From: Nocardia vinacea NBRC 16497
GTDB lineage: Bacteria > Actinomycetota > Actinomycetes > Mycobacteriales > Mycobacteriaceae
Direction of reading: 5' to 3'
Assembly (NCBI RefSeq): GCF_000308835.1
Contig: NZ_BAGN01000182.1
Span: forward strand, 62,001 to 126,000
DNA: 64,000 nucleotides
The first letter of the stretch is position 1; every line of letters starts with the position of its first letter. Position numbers and translations under genes: made by a program. Positions 8,832 to 17,677 of the stretch are shown one piece after another. Under the pieces are notes generated by a model. The model made no database searches. It saw only the letters and a list, made by a program, of their open reading frames with translations, and was not told the origin of the DNA.

Positions 8832-9749
8832 TCACGCGGCGGCCTCCGTAGGGGTGGCTGACTTTGCCCGGTCGGCGTTCGCGATCTGCTCCAGCCACGC
8901 CACAATCCGGCGAGCCTCGTTGTTGCCGCGGAGCGCTTGATGCAGACGGGCGAAGAGTCCCGAACTCTGGTAGCCCCTGTAGCCCTGGTAGGCGGACGAG
9001 GGGCGACCGTAGCGGGCCGGCACCTCTGTCCAGCGAACATCGTGGGACAGCTTGAACCGGATGCCATTGAGCATGCGGCGCTTGGCCTCCAACTCGCGGT
9101 TGGATCGCGGAAAGCTGCCGTACCTGTTCCGGCTTAGCCCGAAGTGCGGCACCATGAGTCGCCACTCCTCATCGGTCAGATCGGATTCGGCCCCAACAAC
9201 GTCCTCCCACACATGCAGTAGCTCACCCGGTGTCAGCGCGTGAACCAGGTCGGCGGGTCCAAGGTGACGGTTGTTCCAGGATGTCACCTGAACGGGCAGA
9301 AGATCGAATCGTCTACTGCTGCGGACGATCTCACTCCAGCTGATGTTTTCCATGTGTGAGTCCAGCCAGTTGTCGGCGTCGAGGCGTTCGTCTTCGGATG
9401 GCCACTCGTCGAAGTCGCCAATGAGTTGGCGAAGGGTAGGTACCGCCGCGACCGCAGCATTGCGGACCGCTATAGCAACCTCCCAGGGTTGTGACTCAAG
9501 CACTTCGTCGACCAGGGCGGCCTTGTTGGTGCCATCGACTGGTCCTCCGTCTGAGATGAGCAGCCTGTCACTAACATCAGCTGGAAGTTCGCGATGCAGG
9601 TAGTCCCGCACGGCAACGCGAAGCTCATCGGTCCATTCCTGAACATCAAACTCGACATCGCCGCCATCCATGTTGTATTCGTAGATATTCCCGAATCGGG
9701 GATCGAGGTGGATAGCGAGAATTTCGTATTTATTGTATTGCTCTTCCAT
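8832..9749 (-). CDS. Protein with a domesticated IS5-type DUF4096 (transposase N-terminal) domain
   Basis: A 305-residue protein. Residues 1-170 are acidic and unrecognised. Residues about 190-275 read LTDEEWRLMVPHF, then RRMLNGIRFKLSHDVRWTEVPARYG and YQGYRGYQSSGLFARLHQAL, the DUF4096 HTH found at the front of IS5-family transposases. No DDE catalytic domain follows: the protein ends about 30 residues later at ATPTEAAA. This looks like a DNA-binding domain captured from a transposase and fused to a new N-terminal module. It faces the gene at 9847 across 97 bp. Role unknown; a regulator or defence sensor is possible. Confidence 0.62.
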   Translation of the reverse strand: MEEQYNKYEILAIHLDPRFGNIYEYNMDGGDVEFDVQEWTDELRVAVRDYLHRELPADVSDRLLISDGGPVDGTNKAALVDEVLESQPWEVAIAVRNAAVAAVPTLRQLIGDFDEWPSEDERLDADNWLDSHMENISWSEIVRSSRRFDLLPVQVTSWNNRHLGPADLVHALTPGELLHVWEDVVGAESDLTDEEWRLMVPHFGLSRNRYGSFPRSNRELEAKRRMLNGIRFKLSHDVRWTEVPARYGRPSSAYQGYRGYQSSGLFARLHQALRGNNEARRIVAWLEQIANADRAKSATPTEAAA

Positions 9750-9846
9750 TCACTCCTGATTTTGACTTGATTAGGCAATCGAGTCAACCATTTGAGGTAC
9801 TCACCGTTGGAGGCTGAGCTGTTTTGTGGTATAAATAGAAAGAAGT

Positions 9847-10392
9847 ATGACTGTTTACAACCCTTATCCGTTTTCCCCGTTACCGCTAAGTCGATTGGAA
9901 GATATTCGGCCCGCAACGCTGAAAGTGGCACTGAAACACCTCATGAGCCATCCGGTTCCGAGCGGCTCGGTGGAGAGATATTTCCGGGATACGCTGCACT
10001 TGTCGAATGATGCCAGCATTGCAATGCTTGCGTTCTTGCAGGTGATCGGCATGGTCATAGAAATGGGACAGCCGACTCCCCGATGGGCAGCGCTGGCGTC
10101 CGATTTGATCGAGCCTGCCCCGGGGGCACACAAGGAGCCTATACAGCGGCTACTCAAGAAGACACAGCGGCAGTTCCTGCGCGACATCGTCGAGGAGGCG
10201 TTCGCGGCACCGGACGGCACGCCCGCTGGACGCGCCTTAGCCGATCGCTCTGACCAGAAGGATCGCGTGGCCTGGTTTGTTGACGTCCACGGACTGGATG
10301 CAGACACGACTGCGGTGTATGCCGAACGGATCTACCGGACAGTGCAGGAACTGCTGAATGCGTCGGCCGAAGGTCATCCGCCGGGAATCTAG
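9847..10392 (+). CDS. Hypothetical helical protein, 181 residues
   Basis: Starts MTVYNPYPFSPLPLSRL after a GAAAGAAGT ribosome region. The middle (LKVALKHLMSHPVPSGSVERYFRDTLHLSNDASIAMLAFLQVIGMV in overlapping blocks) is helical and looks like a winged-helix or DUF5343-type module; the C-terminal half is charged and helical. No catalytic motif is seen. The upstream DUF4096 gene is divergent and could share a control region. Family naming is tentative. Confidence 0.5.
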   Translation: MTVYNPYPFSPLPLSRLEDIRPATLKVALKHLMSHPVPSGSVERYFRDTLHLSNDASIAMLAFLQVIGMVIEMGQPTPRWAALASDLIEPAPGAHKEPIQRLLKKTQRQFLRDIVEEAFAAPDGTPAGRALADRSDQKDRVAWFVDVHGLDADTTAVYAERIYRTVQELLNASAEGHPPGI

Positions 10393-10526
10393 ACATCCAC
10401 CATCCACGCCGGAGATAGCTCCGAATACTTCACGGTTGCCCGCGCCCAACGGGTGACTGTGCGGATACGGGTGCCGCCGGAGGGGCCGACTCTCCGGCGC
10501 GACGGTCGCCAGGCATCCGGGATCTC

Positions 10527-10718
10527 GATGGTAAGAATATTGCCACGCTTCGGCGCGCAGGTGGACTGACGCAAGAACAGCTGGCCGAACAGTCAGATCT
10601 GGCGGTCACGACGATCGCGTCAATCGAGCAGGGCAAGCGCTGGGCCAGATTGACCACGCTCCAACGGCTGGCAAAAGCGCTGCGAGTCAAAACCGACGAG
10701 CTGCTCAAGGGACTTTAA
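10527..10718 (+). pseudogene. XRE-family HTH domain without a usable start codon
   Basis: Translation ending at TAA 10716-10718 gives a clean XRE fold: NIATLRRAGGLTQEQLAEQ, SDLAVTTIASIEQGKRW and LQRLAKALRVKTDELLKGL. The frame is open back to 10419 but holds no ATG or GTG and no ribosome site; the only nearby ATG (10528) is in another frame. Either a frameshift has removed the start or an unusual start is used. If it is translated it would be a small repressor-type DNA-binding protein. Confidence 0.5.
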
Positions 10719-10751
10719 GCCAGCACTTCCGCATCGTTGCTGGTGCTCGCA

Positions 10752-11264
10752 TCATCGGACGGCGTCGCAGAGCGCCAGAACATCGGCGTACGCGCATAGG
10801 GTGCCGAAGTCGCAGTCGTGAAACAGCTCCGTCTCGGCAGGGCGGCTCTTGTCCCGGCCGACAGCCGGAGTCCACGGATTGAGCTGCTGCCCGTCCGACA
10901 CAGCACCGGCGTATCTCAGCAGGCGCCACTCAATACTGCACAGACCCGACGAGCGCCGACGATCATCGCGGATGTCACTGACCAAGCAGGAATACCACTG
11001 GTCCACTACCGACCAGCCATACCAGCGGCGATATTCGCGCCGATGGGACGCGAGCCGTGTGCGCCAGTTCGAGGTCTTCCCGACCTTGACCCACCCGGAG
11101 TCGAACTCGACGACGTACAGGTGACCATAATCAGGATCAGGCGGATAGACCTCACCCCAGATGATGTCGTCTTCGTCGTCAGGAAACAAGATCTCGCCGA
11201 TCTCCAGGTCGCGGTAGCTCACGTGACAATGACAGCAGCTGCGAAGCGGCGGCGCCAGGGCCAA
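10752..11264 (-). CDS. GIY-YIG-like nuclease-fold protein
   Basis: Up to 170 residues. The core GHLYVVEFDSGWVKVGKTSNWRTRL followed by ASHRREYRRWYG matches the T5orf172/GIY-YIG type, in which GHLYVV replaces the GIY strand, VKVGKT the YIG strand, and the Arg is in NWRTRL. The N-terminus is uncertain: GTG at 11222 (VSYRDLEIGEILF) is as likely as ATG at 11264. The catalytic Glu could be in IEWRLL. The C-terminal part is Cys/Asp-rich and unassigned. An isolated gene, convergent with the XRE fragment. Could be a homing-type or defence nuclease. Confidence 0.5.
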   Translation of the reverse strand: MALAPPLRSCCHCHVSYRDLEIGEILFPDDEDDIIWGEVYPPDPDYGHLYVVEFDSGWVKVGKTSNWRTRLASHRREYRRWYGWSVVDQWYSCLVSDIRDDRRRSSGLCSIEWRLLRYAGAVSDGQQLNPWTPAVGRDKSRPAETELFHDCDFGTLCAYADVLALCDAVR

Positions 11265-11414
11265 TCACATGAGAGCCGGGATGACAGGGGCTATTTACCT
11301 ACACTGCGGACATGAAGCATTGGAATACCCATACAGATGACCAATTTGCCACTACTTATCAGATCGGGCTAGGGTTTTTCTTTGCTGTATTCATGACAAA
11401 CGAAGGGGCACCGC

Positions 11415-11750
11415 ATGGCACGCAAGGTCGTTGTCGAGTTGGTTGATGACTACGACGGTAAGTCCCAGGCCGAGGAAACGGTCTTTTTCGGCTTGGATGG
11501 CGTTACCTACGAGATGGATCTATCTGTACTGAACGGCAGCAACCTACGGGGCTTCTTTGAGCAGTGGACCCCCCACGCCCGCAAGGTTGGACGCGCACCG
11601 CGGGGCAAGAGCATCACCCCACGGCCGGCGGCCGAGCGGGATCGGTCTGCTGCCATCCGTGAGTGGGCGCGCAAGAAGGGTATGGAGGTGTCGAGCCGCG
11701 GGCGAATCTCAGCGGAAGTGGTTGAGGCATACAAGAAAGCGAATCGCTAG
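11415..11750 (+). CDS. lsr2: Lsr2 nucleoid-associated protein, xenogeneic silencer
   Basis: A 111-residue complete Lsr2. The N-terminal dimerisation domain is MARKVVVELVDDYDG to about residue 55 (VFFGLDGVTYEMDLS, LRGFFEQWTPHAR); a basic linker follows; the C-terminal DNA-binding domain is IREWARKKGMEVSSRGRIS with the RGR AT-hook-like loop that inserts in the minor groove. GAAGGGG lies just before the ATG. Lsr2 is the actinobacterial counterpart of H-NS and silences AT-rich foreign DNA; a copy carried on such DNA may tune silencing of the island. Confidence 0.93.
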   Translation: MARKVVVELVDDYDGKSQAEETVFFGLDGVTYEMDLSVLNGSNLRGFFEQWTPHARKVGRAPRGKSITPRPAAERDRSAAIREWARKKGMEVSSRGRISAEVVEAYKKANR

Positions 11751-12126
11751 CTTTGAATCCACGGTCGCCCATGGACCTCGTCCGAAATCGCGAGAGACGT
11801 TTGTAAGGGTGCCCTCGTGCGTTGGCTTGAATGAGCAAACATAGGTAATCACGGATGCGGCGGCTGGTGAGCTCGCGCGGAACAACGGCCCTGACCTGCC
11901 TCTCCCGCTGATTGCTCACTCCGATGCCACCAGCACTGCCATCAAGCCAACCACGAGTGCAACAATGTGTTGGGGCCGATGTATGGGCGGCCGATTGGGA
12001 GGGTTCATGAGCGGCACCGCAAGCGACTCGGCTGACCCAGAAGCCGGTTTCCTCATGTGGCTTAACGGCTCTCGCGGTCCACAGCTGGGTCAACGGGGGG
12101 CTGTGATCAAAAAGGGTCGAGACGTT
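11751..12126. other. Intergenic stretch before the Shedu gene
   Basis: About 375 bp. An in-frame ATG at 11965 would extend the Shedu protein by 54 residues, but that part is low-quality (Cys/Gly/Trp-rich) and lacks a ribosome site. No RNA gene or hairpin of note was seen. It probably carries the Shedu promoter. Confidence 0.35.
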
Positions 12127-13107
12127 ATGAAGACGGTCGACTTGAGCCACTATGGCAACCCGGCCGACGGCGAAATTAGAAAACGGACCCTCCGGTTCCG
12201 AACGATCGACGTCCGCGGCAACAGGGCTGTTGACTTCGACGACGGTAAGACAGACAAGAATGCATGGTTCTGCGAAAACGACGAAATAGAGAAGCTGCTT
12301 GCCTTCCTGCATACAGACGTCGCGCGCACTGGCCGCTATCAAGTTGTAGATATAGATTCACCCGGCGCAGCGTTGATCGATTTGTTGCAGAGCAGCGAGG
12401 TTGATCCCCAGGTCATCGTCGAAGCATTGGTACGACATGCCAACATAGACCAGATAGTCAGTCTTATCGCAAGCAGTGACATAGGCATGTCCGCAGCTCA
12501 GTCGGCCGTGCTCGAAAGCCGCCGCAATCTTGTCGCTCAACTGCGTCAACTTGTTGATAGCCCAGGCAGCACGGAAACCGAAATCCAGAGGTTGATCGGC
12601 AACGCCTATTGGGTTTTCGGAGGGCGGTACGTCGGTGTCGCCGAACGGCGATCATTCATCGCGCTCGATCAAACAGATATACCCCTTCTCGGCGCAGATG
12701 GCACGCTGCATATCGTGGAACTAAAAGGCCCAGACATTGACAAGCTCATCGTCAGACATCGCAATCACTGGATCGTTGGTCCCGCAGTCCACGAAGCGAC
12801 AGCGCAAGCCATGAATTACCTGCGCAGCCTCGATGAGCACGGTAGCGGTCTCTCAACGATGTACAACTACGAACTGGGCCAGAAGTACGATATGAGCCGC
12901 GTATTCGCGACGGTGGTGATAGGTCACTCTGATCATCACCGTCCCGCCGATGCTGAACGCGAGGTTGTCGCGCGAACCCTACGGCAATACACAGCAGGAC
13001 TCAATCGGGTTGAAGTGATCACGTACGACCAGCTCGTCGACGCGGCCGAACGTGCCCTTTTGTTCGAGCACCATTCAGCTACCACCCCTTCACTGCAGCA
13101 ACTGTAA
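12127..13107 (+). CDS. sduA: Shedu (SduA) defence nuclease, DUF4263
   Basis: A 326-residue protein from the ATG at 12127. The C-terminal DUF4263 nuclease has the PD-(D/E)XK series: TETEIQRLIGNAYWVFGG (Glu), then DIPLLGADGTLHIVELKGP (Asp and ExK), then the GPAVHEATAQAMNYLRSL helix that marks Shedu. The N-terminal 150 residues form the variable sensing region. Shedu is a single-gene anti-phage system in which the oligomeric nuclease cuts DNA on infection. It is convergent with the type III restriction gene 25 bp away. Motif match is strong. Confidence 0.88.
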   Translation: MKTVDLSHYGNPADGEIRKRTLRFRTIDVRGNRAVDFDDGKTDKNAWFCENDEIEKLLAFLHTDVARTGRYQVVDIDSPGAALIDLLQSSEVDPQVIVEALVRHANIDQIVSLIASSDIGMSAAQSAVLESRRNLVAQLRQLVDSPGSTETEIQRLIGNAYWVFGGRYVGVAERRSFIALDQTDIPLLGADGTLHIVELKGPDIDKLIVRHRNHWIVGPAVHEATAQAMNYLRSLDEHGSGLSTMYNYELGQKYDMSRVFATVVIGHSDHHRPADAEREVVARTLRQYTAGLNRVEVITYDQLVDAAERALLFEHHSATTPSLQQL

Positions 13108-13132
13108 TTATGGTGACGCCGCGAAGCGGTGC

Positions 13133-15574
13133 TTACATTTCCGGCTTGGTCTTAGCGATCAATTCCTCCCACGTCTTTGCCTGCCGGATGTGGGTTTCGG
13201 TCGCGAAGACATACCGCCATGTACCAAAACGACCGTCGTCGCGCACGAAGCGGGCCCATTCCTCAGCAGCCTTCTTTTTGTCGATAACATCGATGTCGCG
13301 AGCGGCACCGTCCGATTTACCTTCGACTACCCAGAACACGCCTCCGGTGTCGAGCACGACGAAGTCCGGATAGTACTTCTTCCCATTTTCCCGCTCGATC
13401 CACACATCACCAGGCTCGTAGATCCGCAACCACCACTCGACATGCGGGGAGTTGTCGAACATCTGGGCAAGCGTGAATTCGGTGCTCTTGGCGTCGAAGT
13501 TTGCGAACGGCTGAATCGATCGCGTCCATCCGCCGTACCACCTGTTCTTGTTGAACTCGTCCCAGCGGCTGGCTGTGTCGCTTGGCATTGCCCGGCGAAT
13601 CGGTACTTCGACGGGAGTATACGACCACTGGGGCTGAAGCCGTCGATTCTGGTAGCTGGTACGAATGAGCTCAGCGATGGCCTTTACTGCCTGATCGGTG
13701 CGGCGCTCGCTCCACAGCGCCTCATCATCGTCGGTGACGCCAGCGCCAAGTAGAAATTCCCTCGCGATGCGCTGCGCTGCATTGAGCTCCTGCATCTCTT
13801 CGGGGACAAGCCCGAGGTTCCAGATCCGATTCTCTATGTCTTTCCGTACGTCGGCGACGGGGACATACTTCTGCGTCGCGTCCTCGTCGTCTACCTGTTG
13901 TGTTCGAACGACAGCCTTGCCGTGCATATCGCGTTCCGCGATGAGTGCCTGTCGCTTCAGGTGCACTGGGAACTCATGTTGAAAGCCAGCACCGACTGCC
14001 TGGGCAGCCGAGTTTTCGATATAGCTGAGTGAGAATTGGACTGGCGCGGTCTCGCGCTCGCGCCGAGGAAAATTGATCGACGGCGCGTCTTTGACCTTGT
14101 ATAGGACCTTGTTGGCGGCGGCTTGGTCCTTGTCGAGCTGCTCGTTGGCTGCCTCGATCGAGGCGAGGATTAGGAACTCAGACCCATCCACCAGGTCACC
14201 GTTGTTGATTCGCGCCGGGCCGACCAGGTGCAGCTCGCCGTTCTGCTCGATCTCGGTGACATCCGGTCGGCCGTTGCCGAACGGCAAAGGTGTCGGCTCG
14301 CCGACTGACGGAGGGGAAGGGGTCGGTTCAGGCGCAGTCGGGACGAGCTGCTCTAGCAGCGCGTTCTTGTTCGACAGCAAGCGACGGTATGAGTCGTGGG
14401 CCACCAGGTCGACGTGGTCAATCGCCGCGATGCCGACACGCGATCCGAATGGCAACCGCAGTCCGCGTCCGAGCACCTGCTCGGTGAGAGTACTCGACGC
14501 TAATGCTCGGTAGCCCACGATGACGCCGATGTTCTTGACGTCCCAGCCTTCCTTCAACATGTTCACACTGACAACCGCGCGAACACGCGAATCGGGAGAT
14601 TCGACGGCCGCCAGTTGGGCAAGCGCTTTGTCGCTCGACTCGGATGTCACAAGCAGGACTTGGCCGGCGCCAGGCAGATAGCCCTCGCGGGTGAGGATGT
14701 TGGCAACCTTCTCAGCATCTTTGATGTCCTGGCACACAACGAACAGCACCGGGCTGATCTGAGCGTGGCCGTTCTGCGCGGACCACGAGTGCCACACGAC
14801 CTCCTTGCGGGCGCGCAGAAGACAAGCGTCGGACAGTTGCGTCTCGATGTCCTTTTGGCCGTCTTCGCGGTACACGATGACAGGCGTCTTAACCAACCCG
14901 TCAGCGATGGCCTCGGCCAGGCTGTAGTGGAAGACAACCTTGTTCACGTCGGCCTCGTCGGGGGTAGCCGTGAGGCCCACGAGAGCTCTGGGATTGAGTT
15001 CACGCACTGCCGCGCCAAAGGCTTTCGCCTTCTCCCGGTACACATGGTGTTCGTCGGCAATGACAACCAGATCGTCAACATCGCGGAGATGGTCGTAGAG
15101 TCCCTGGCCAATGAACTCATCGGTATCTCGGGTCTTACGTGACGTCTTGACAGATGGTTTGGTCAGCTGTTGGACATTGAAGATGAAGACCTTCAGGACC
15201 GTCTCATCGTGGAGCGCATCACCGACTTGACCGCGAGAGAAGTTATCTGCGGTGATCAGCAGCGGCTGGTACTCGGCGCCCGGTACGAACTTGGGATGGC
15301 CGGGCGTGAAGTTGTCAACAGTCTTGTTCTGGATGGTGCTACCTGGCGTCACGATCAGGATATTGCGGACGCCTTGGGCCGCCAGGTAGTCGATCAGGGC
15401 CGCAGCGAGGTACGTCTTACCTACTCCGGTCGCGAGATCACAGACAACCTCACGACCTGAACCTTCTTGGATCGCCTCGGCGACTCTCGCGAGCCCTACT
15501 GCATTGGGCTTCCGAAGGTCCATCCGCGCTCTGATCTCCTCGATCAAAGCGACGTCGTAGGGCAACCACATCAT
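13133..15574 (-). CDS. res: Type III restriction enzyme, Res subunit (SF2 helicase plus nuclease)
   Basis: An 813-residue protein. The helicase core has Walker A ATGVGKT (about residue 48), DEHH (motif II), GLTATP (motif III), VSVNMLKEGWDVKN (motif V) and QVLGRGLRLPFG (motif VI). Near the C-terminus YYPDFVVLDTGGVFWVVEGK supplies the PD-(D/E)XK endonuclease residues of type III Res. The start overlaps the methyltransferase stop as ATGA. Together with Mod it should recognise a short asymmetric site and cut about 25 bp away when two unmodified sites face each other. Confidence 0.88.
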   Translation of the reverse strand: MMWLPYDVALIEEIRARMDLRKPNAVGLARVAEAIQEGSGREVVCDLATGVGKTYLAAALIDYLAAQGVRNILIVTPGSTIQNKTVDNFTPGHPKFVPGAEYQPLLITADNFSRGQVGDALHDETVLKVFIFNVQQLTKPSVKTSRKTRDTDEFIGQGLYDHLRDVDDLVVIADEHHVYREKAKAFGAAVRELNPRALVGLTATPDEADVNKVVFHYSLAEAIADGLVKTPVIVYREDGQKDIETQLSDACLLRARKEVVWHSWSAQNGHAQISPVLFVVCQDIKDAEKVANILTREGYLPGAGQVLLVTSESSDKALAQLAAVESPDSRVRAVVSVNMLKEGWDVKNIGVIVGYRALASSTLTEQVLGRGLRLPFGSRVGIAAIDHVDLVAHDSYRRLLSNKNALLEQLVPTAPEPTPSPPSVGEPTPLPFGNGRPDVTEIEQNGELHLVGPARINNGDLVDGSEFLILASIEAANEQLDKDQAAANKVLYKVKDAPSINFPRRERETAPVQFSLSYIENSAAQAVGAGFQHEFPVHLKRQALIAERDMHGKAVVRTQQVDDEDATQKYVPVADVRKDIENRIWNLGLVPEEMQELNAAQRIAREFLLGAGVTDDDEALWSERRTDQAVKAIAELIRTSYQNRRLQPQWSYTPVEVPIRRAMPSDTASRWDEFNKNRWYGGWTRSIQPFANFDAKSTEFTLAQMFDNSPHVEWWLRIYEPGDVWIERENGKKYYPDFVVLDTGGVFWVVEGKSDGAARDIDVIDKKKAAEEWARFVRDDGRFGTWRYVFATETHIRQAKTWEELIAKTKPEM

Positions 15575-17148
15575 CGCACAACCCTCCCCTGACGAACCAG
15601 ATCCCGCGGTGCCTTGAGTAAACGCGAACCCGTGCTGAGCTCCTTAAGAACATCTGCTGTCCCTGGAGCTATCGCCTTAGCGATAACTGTCACCCGCTCG
15701 TCCTCCCCTAAATGCGACACGATCGCTCGCACCACCACGTCGTCCGCAACGCCGTCGACGACTGCGAGACGAGTCCTTCCCTTTATGCCTGAAAATGGCT
15801 TTTCTATTTGATAGGTAAAACCCAGCTGTGCTGCTACCGCTTGCGCGAACTCTTCGCCTTTGGCCCAATCTGCGAGTAATATCCGCTGGTCGGCATATTC
15901 GTAGAGTGAAGGGCCGACGACCATTGTCCGGAACCCTCCTCCGCCGGTCCACCCCGTTGCTTTAGTAACGCCGCCCGGATCGCTTCCACAAACAACCTTC
16001 TCGAGCCGAGGCCGGGTATAGGTCTCGAAAGTAGACTCTGATAATTCCACTCCGACCCATCGTCGGCCCATTTTGTGCGCAACTGCCGCCGTCGTACCTG
16101 AGCCCGTAAAGCAATCCAGCACGATATCTCCGGGATTGGTGGCGATATGAATCACGCGTTGCATAAGCCGCTCAGGCTTCGGTGTCGCGAAAACATCACC
16201 CACGAGTGAGCGCACTTCCTCTTTTCCGTTACGGACAAAACCAACCTCTTCCGGGTGCCAAACCGAGGAAGGAACTCGACCGCCTTTTACCTCAGACAGG
16301 TAGCGCTTGAGGTAGGGTCGACTTGTCCCATCCGGCCCCCAGAAAATCCGCCCATCAGCATCTAGTCTCTGCAGCTCTTCTTCAGAAACGCGCCAGAAGC
16401 TACCCGACGGAGGGCCGCTAATGCGACGTCCACTTGGAGTGGTTATCGGATACAGTCCCTTGGAATAGTAATTTCGGGCCGCTAAATCGCCGCGACGCCA
16501 CGGTCCGCGAGGATCTTCATCGGGATTGGTATAAGCCGCATCCATTTCATCGGTGCGCGGCAGTTGATTAAATGAGCTGAGTGCAAGGTCTTTTGTGTAG
16601 CACAATATAAAGTCATGATCAGCCGACAGATGTGTAGCCGTATTCCGTGGATCATTCCTCCGCTTCCAGATGATGGAAGTAACAAAATTTCCCCGGCCGA
16701 AGATCTCGTCCATCAACACTCTGCAATATGCCATCTCGGCGTCATCGAGGTGCACCCAAACTGAGCCATCAACTGCAAGTAATTCGCGGATCAGCAGCAG
16801 GCGTTCACGCATCATGCCAAGCCACACAGAATGCTCTAGTGCATCCTCGTAGTGCTCGAATGCTTGGCCGGTATTAAAGGGCGGATCGATGTAGACGAGC
16901 TTGACCTTGCCGCGGTACTGCTTGGCATACTCGGGTATACGCACGAGTGCATGAAGAGCGTCGTAGCTGTCGCCCTGGATGAGGAGGTTGTCATCTGGTG
17001 CGCCGTCTCCCGAGGCACCGGCGCTGTGGAGTAGGCGCACCTCGGTGACCCGGGGGTTGTCACGATCGACCCATGTGTAGCCACCTTGGTCGTCCGACAC
17101 AAGAGCTTGGTCCTTGTTGACCCATGACAATGTCAGCCGACCGGCCAT
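15571..17148 (-). CDS. mod: Type III DNA methyltransferase, Mod subunit (beta-class N6-adenine)
   Basis: A 525-residue protein from ATG 17148, which follows GAAGGGGAATTC on the minus strand. Motif IV YIDPPFNTG comes before motif I LDCFTGSGTTAAVA, the beta-class order of type III Mod and related enzymes. The central region (about 170-330) is the target recognition domain. Upstream in-frame starts reach as far as 17451, but that extension is the antisense of a tRNA gene and should not be used. Mod supplies both protection and sequence specificity; Res follows with a 4-bp overlap. Confidence 0.88.
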   Translation of the reverse strand: MAGRLTLSWVNKDQALVSDDQGGYTWVDRDNPRVTEVRLLHSAGASGDGAPDDNLLIQGDSYDALHALVRIPEYAKQYRGKVKLVYIDPPFNTGQAFEHYEDALEHSVWLGMMRERLLLIRELLAVDGSVWVHLDDAEMAYCRVLMDEIFGRGNFVTSIIWKRRNDPRNTATHLSADHDFILCYTKDLALSSFNQLPRTDEMDAAYTNPDEDPRGPWRRGDLAARNYYSKGLYPITTPSGRRISGPPSGSFWRVSEEELQRLDADGRIFWGPDGTSRPYLKRYLSEVKGGRVPSSVWHPEEVGFVRNGKEEVRSLVGDVFATPKPERLMQRVIHIATNPGDIVLDCFTGSGTTAAVAHKMGRRWVGVELSESTFETYTRPRLEKVVCGSDPGGVTKATGWTGGGGFRTMVVGPSLYEYADQRILLADWAKGEEFAQAVAAQLGFTYQIEKPFSGIKGRTRLAVVDGVADDVVVRAIVSHLGEDERVTVIAKAIAPGTADVLKELSTGSRLLKAPRDLVRQGRVVR

Positions 17149-17326
17149 GAATTCCCCTTCGCTCGTTGTGGCTTGCCGCCCAACAGTAGCCGGTGGTGCC
17201 GACAACATCTCAAGGTGATCGGTGACGTTCATGTGCGCCGACCGCGAGATCGGCAACGGCGTCGACTGATTTGAGTCATGCGACCACTCGCGCATGCTAT
17301 GGAGCGCCGGGTACGCTCGTGATCCT

Positions 17327-17411
17327 GGAGACGTGGCAGAGCGGCCGAATGCACTCGCCTTGAAAGCGAGAGTCGCGTGAGCGACCGGGGGTTCAAATCC
17401 CTCCGTCTCCG
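17327..17411 (+). tRNA. tRNA-Ser (anticodon UGA)
   Basis: An 85-nt cloverleaf: acceptor GGAGACG (17327-17333) pairs with CGTCTCC (17404-17410); anticodon stem CTCGC/GCGAG encloses the loop CTTGAAA (anticodon TGA); there is a long variable arm GTCGC-GTGA-GCGAC typical of class II serine tRNAs; and the T loop is TTCAAAT. No CCA is encoded. It reads against the start of the Mod gene. tRNA-Ser 3' ends are common integration sites for actinobacterial elements. Confidence 0.95.
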
Positions 17412-17677
17412 CGACAGTTGCTCCAGCGGCAGGAACGTGGGCACGGATCACCGTTCAGGAGCGACTGTGGCTCCCAACGATGACGAGCTGATCTTGTCAG
17501 CTCCGGTTTGGTGACCGCGTCACCCTGTTCTACAGCGGCCGTGTCGTAGCGTGGTCGACGACGCACTTGTGGACGGTTAGTGCCGGGAGCGGCACGGCGC
17601 GCTCGGCGAATTGGTGCTTCTCAGCATTAGCCGCAAACTGCAGATGACGGCACGACACGCATCCTTGGGGGTGGACC

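Noticed and set aside
11965..12126. N-terminal extension of the Shedu protein from ATG 11965
   Set aside because: The added 54 residues are irregular and Cys/Gly/Trp-rich without a ribosome site; family members start near the ATG at 12127.
17149..17451. N-terminal extension of the type III methyltransferase up to 17451
   Set aside because: It translates the antisense strand of the tRNA-Ser gene; ATG 17148 has a good ribosome site.
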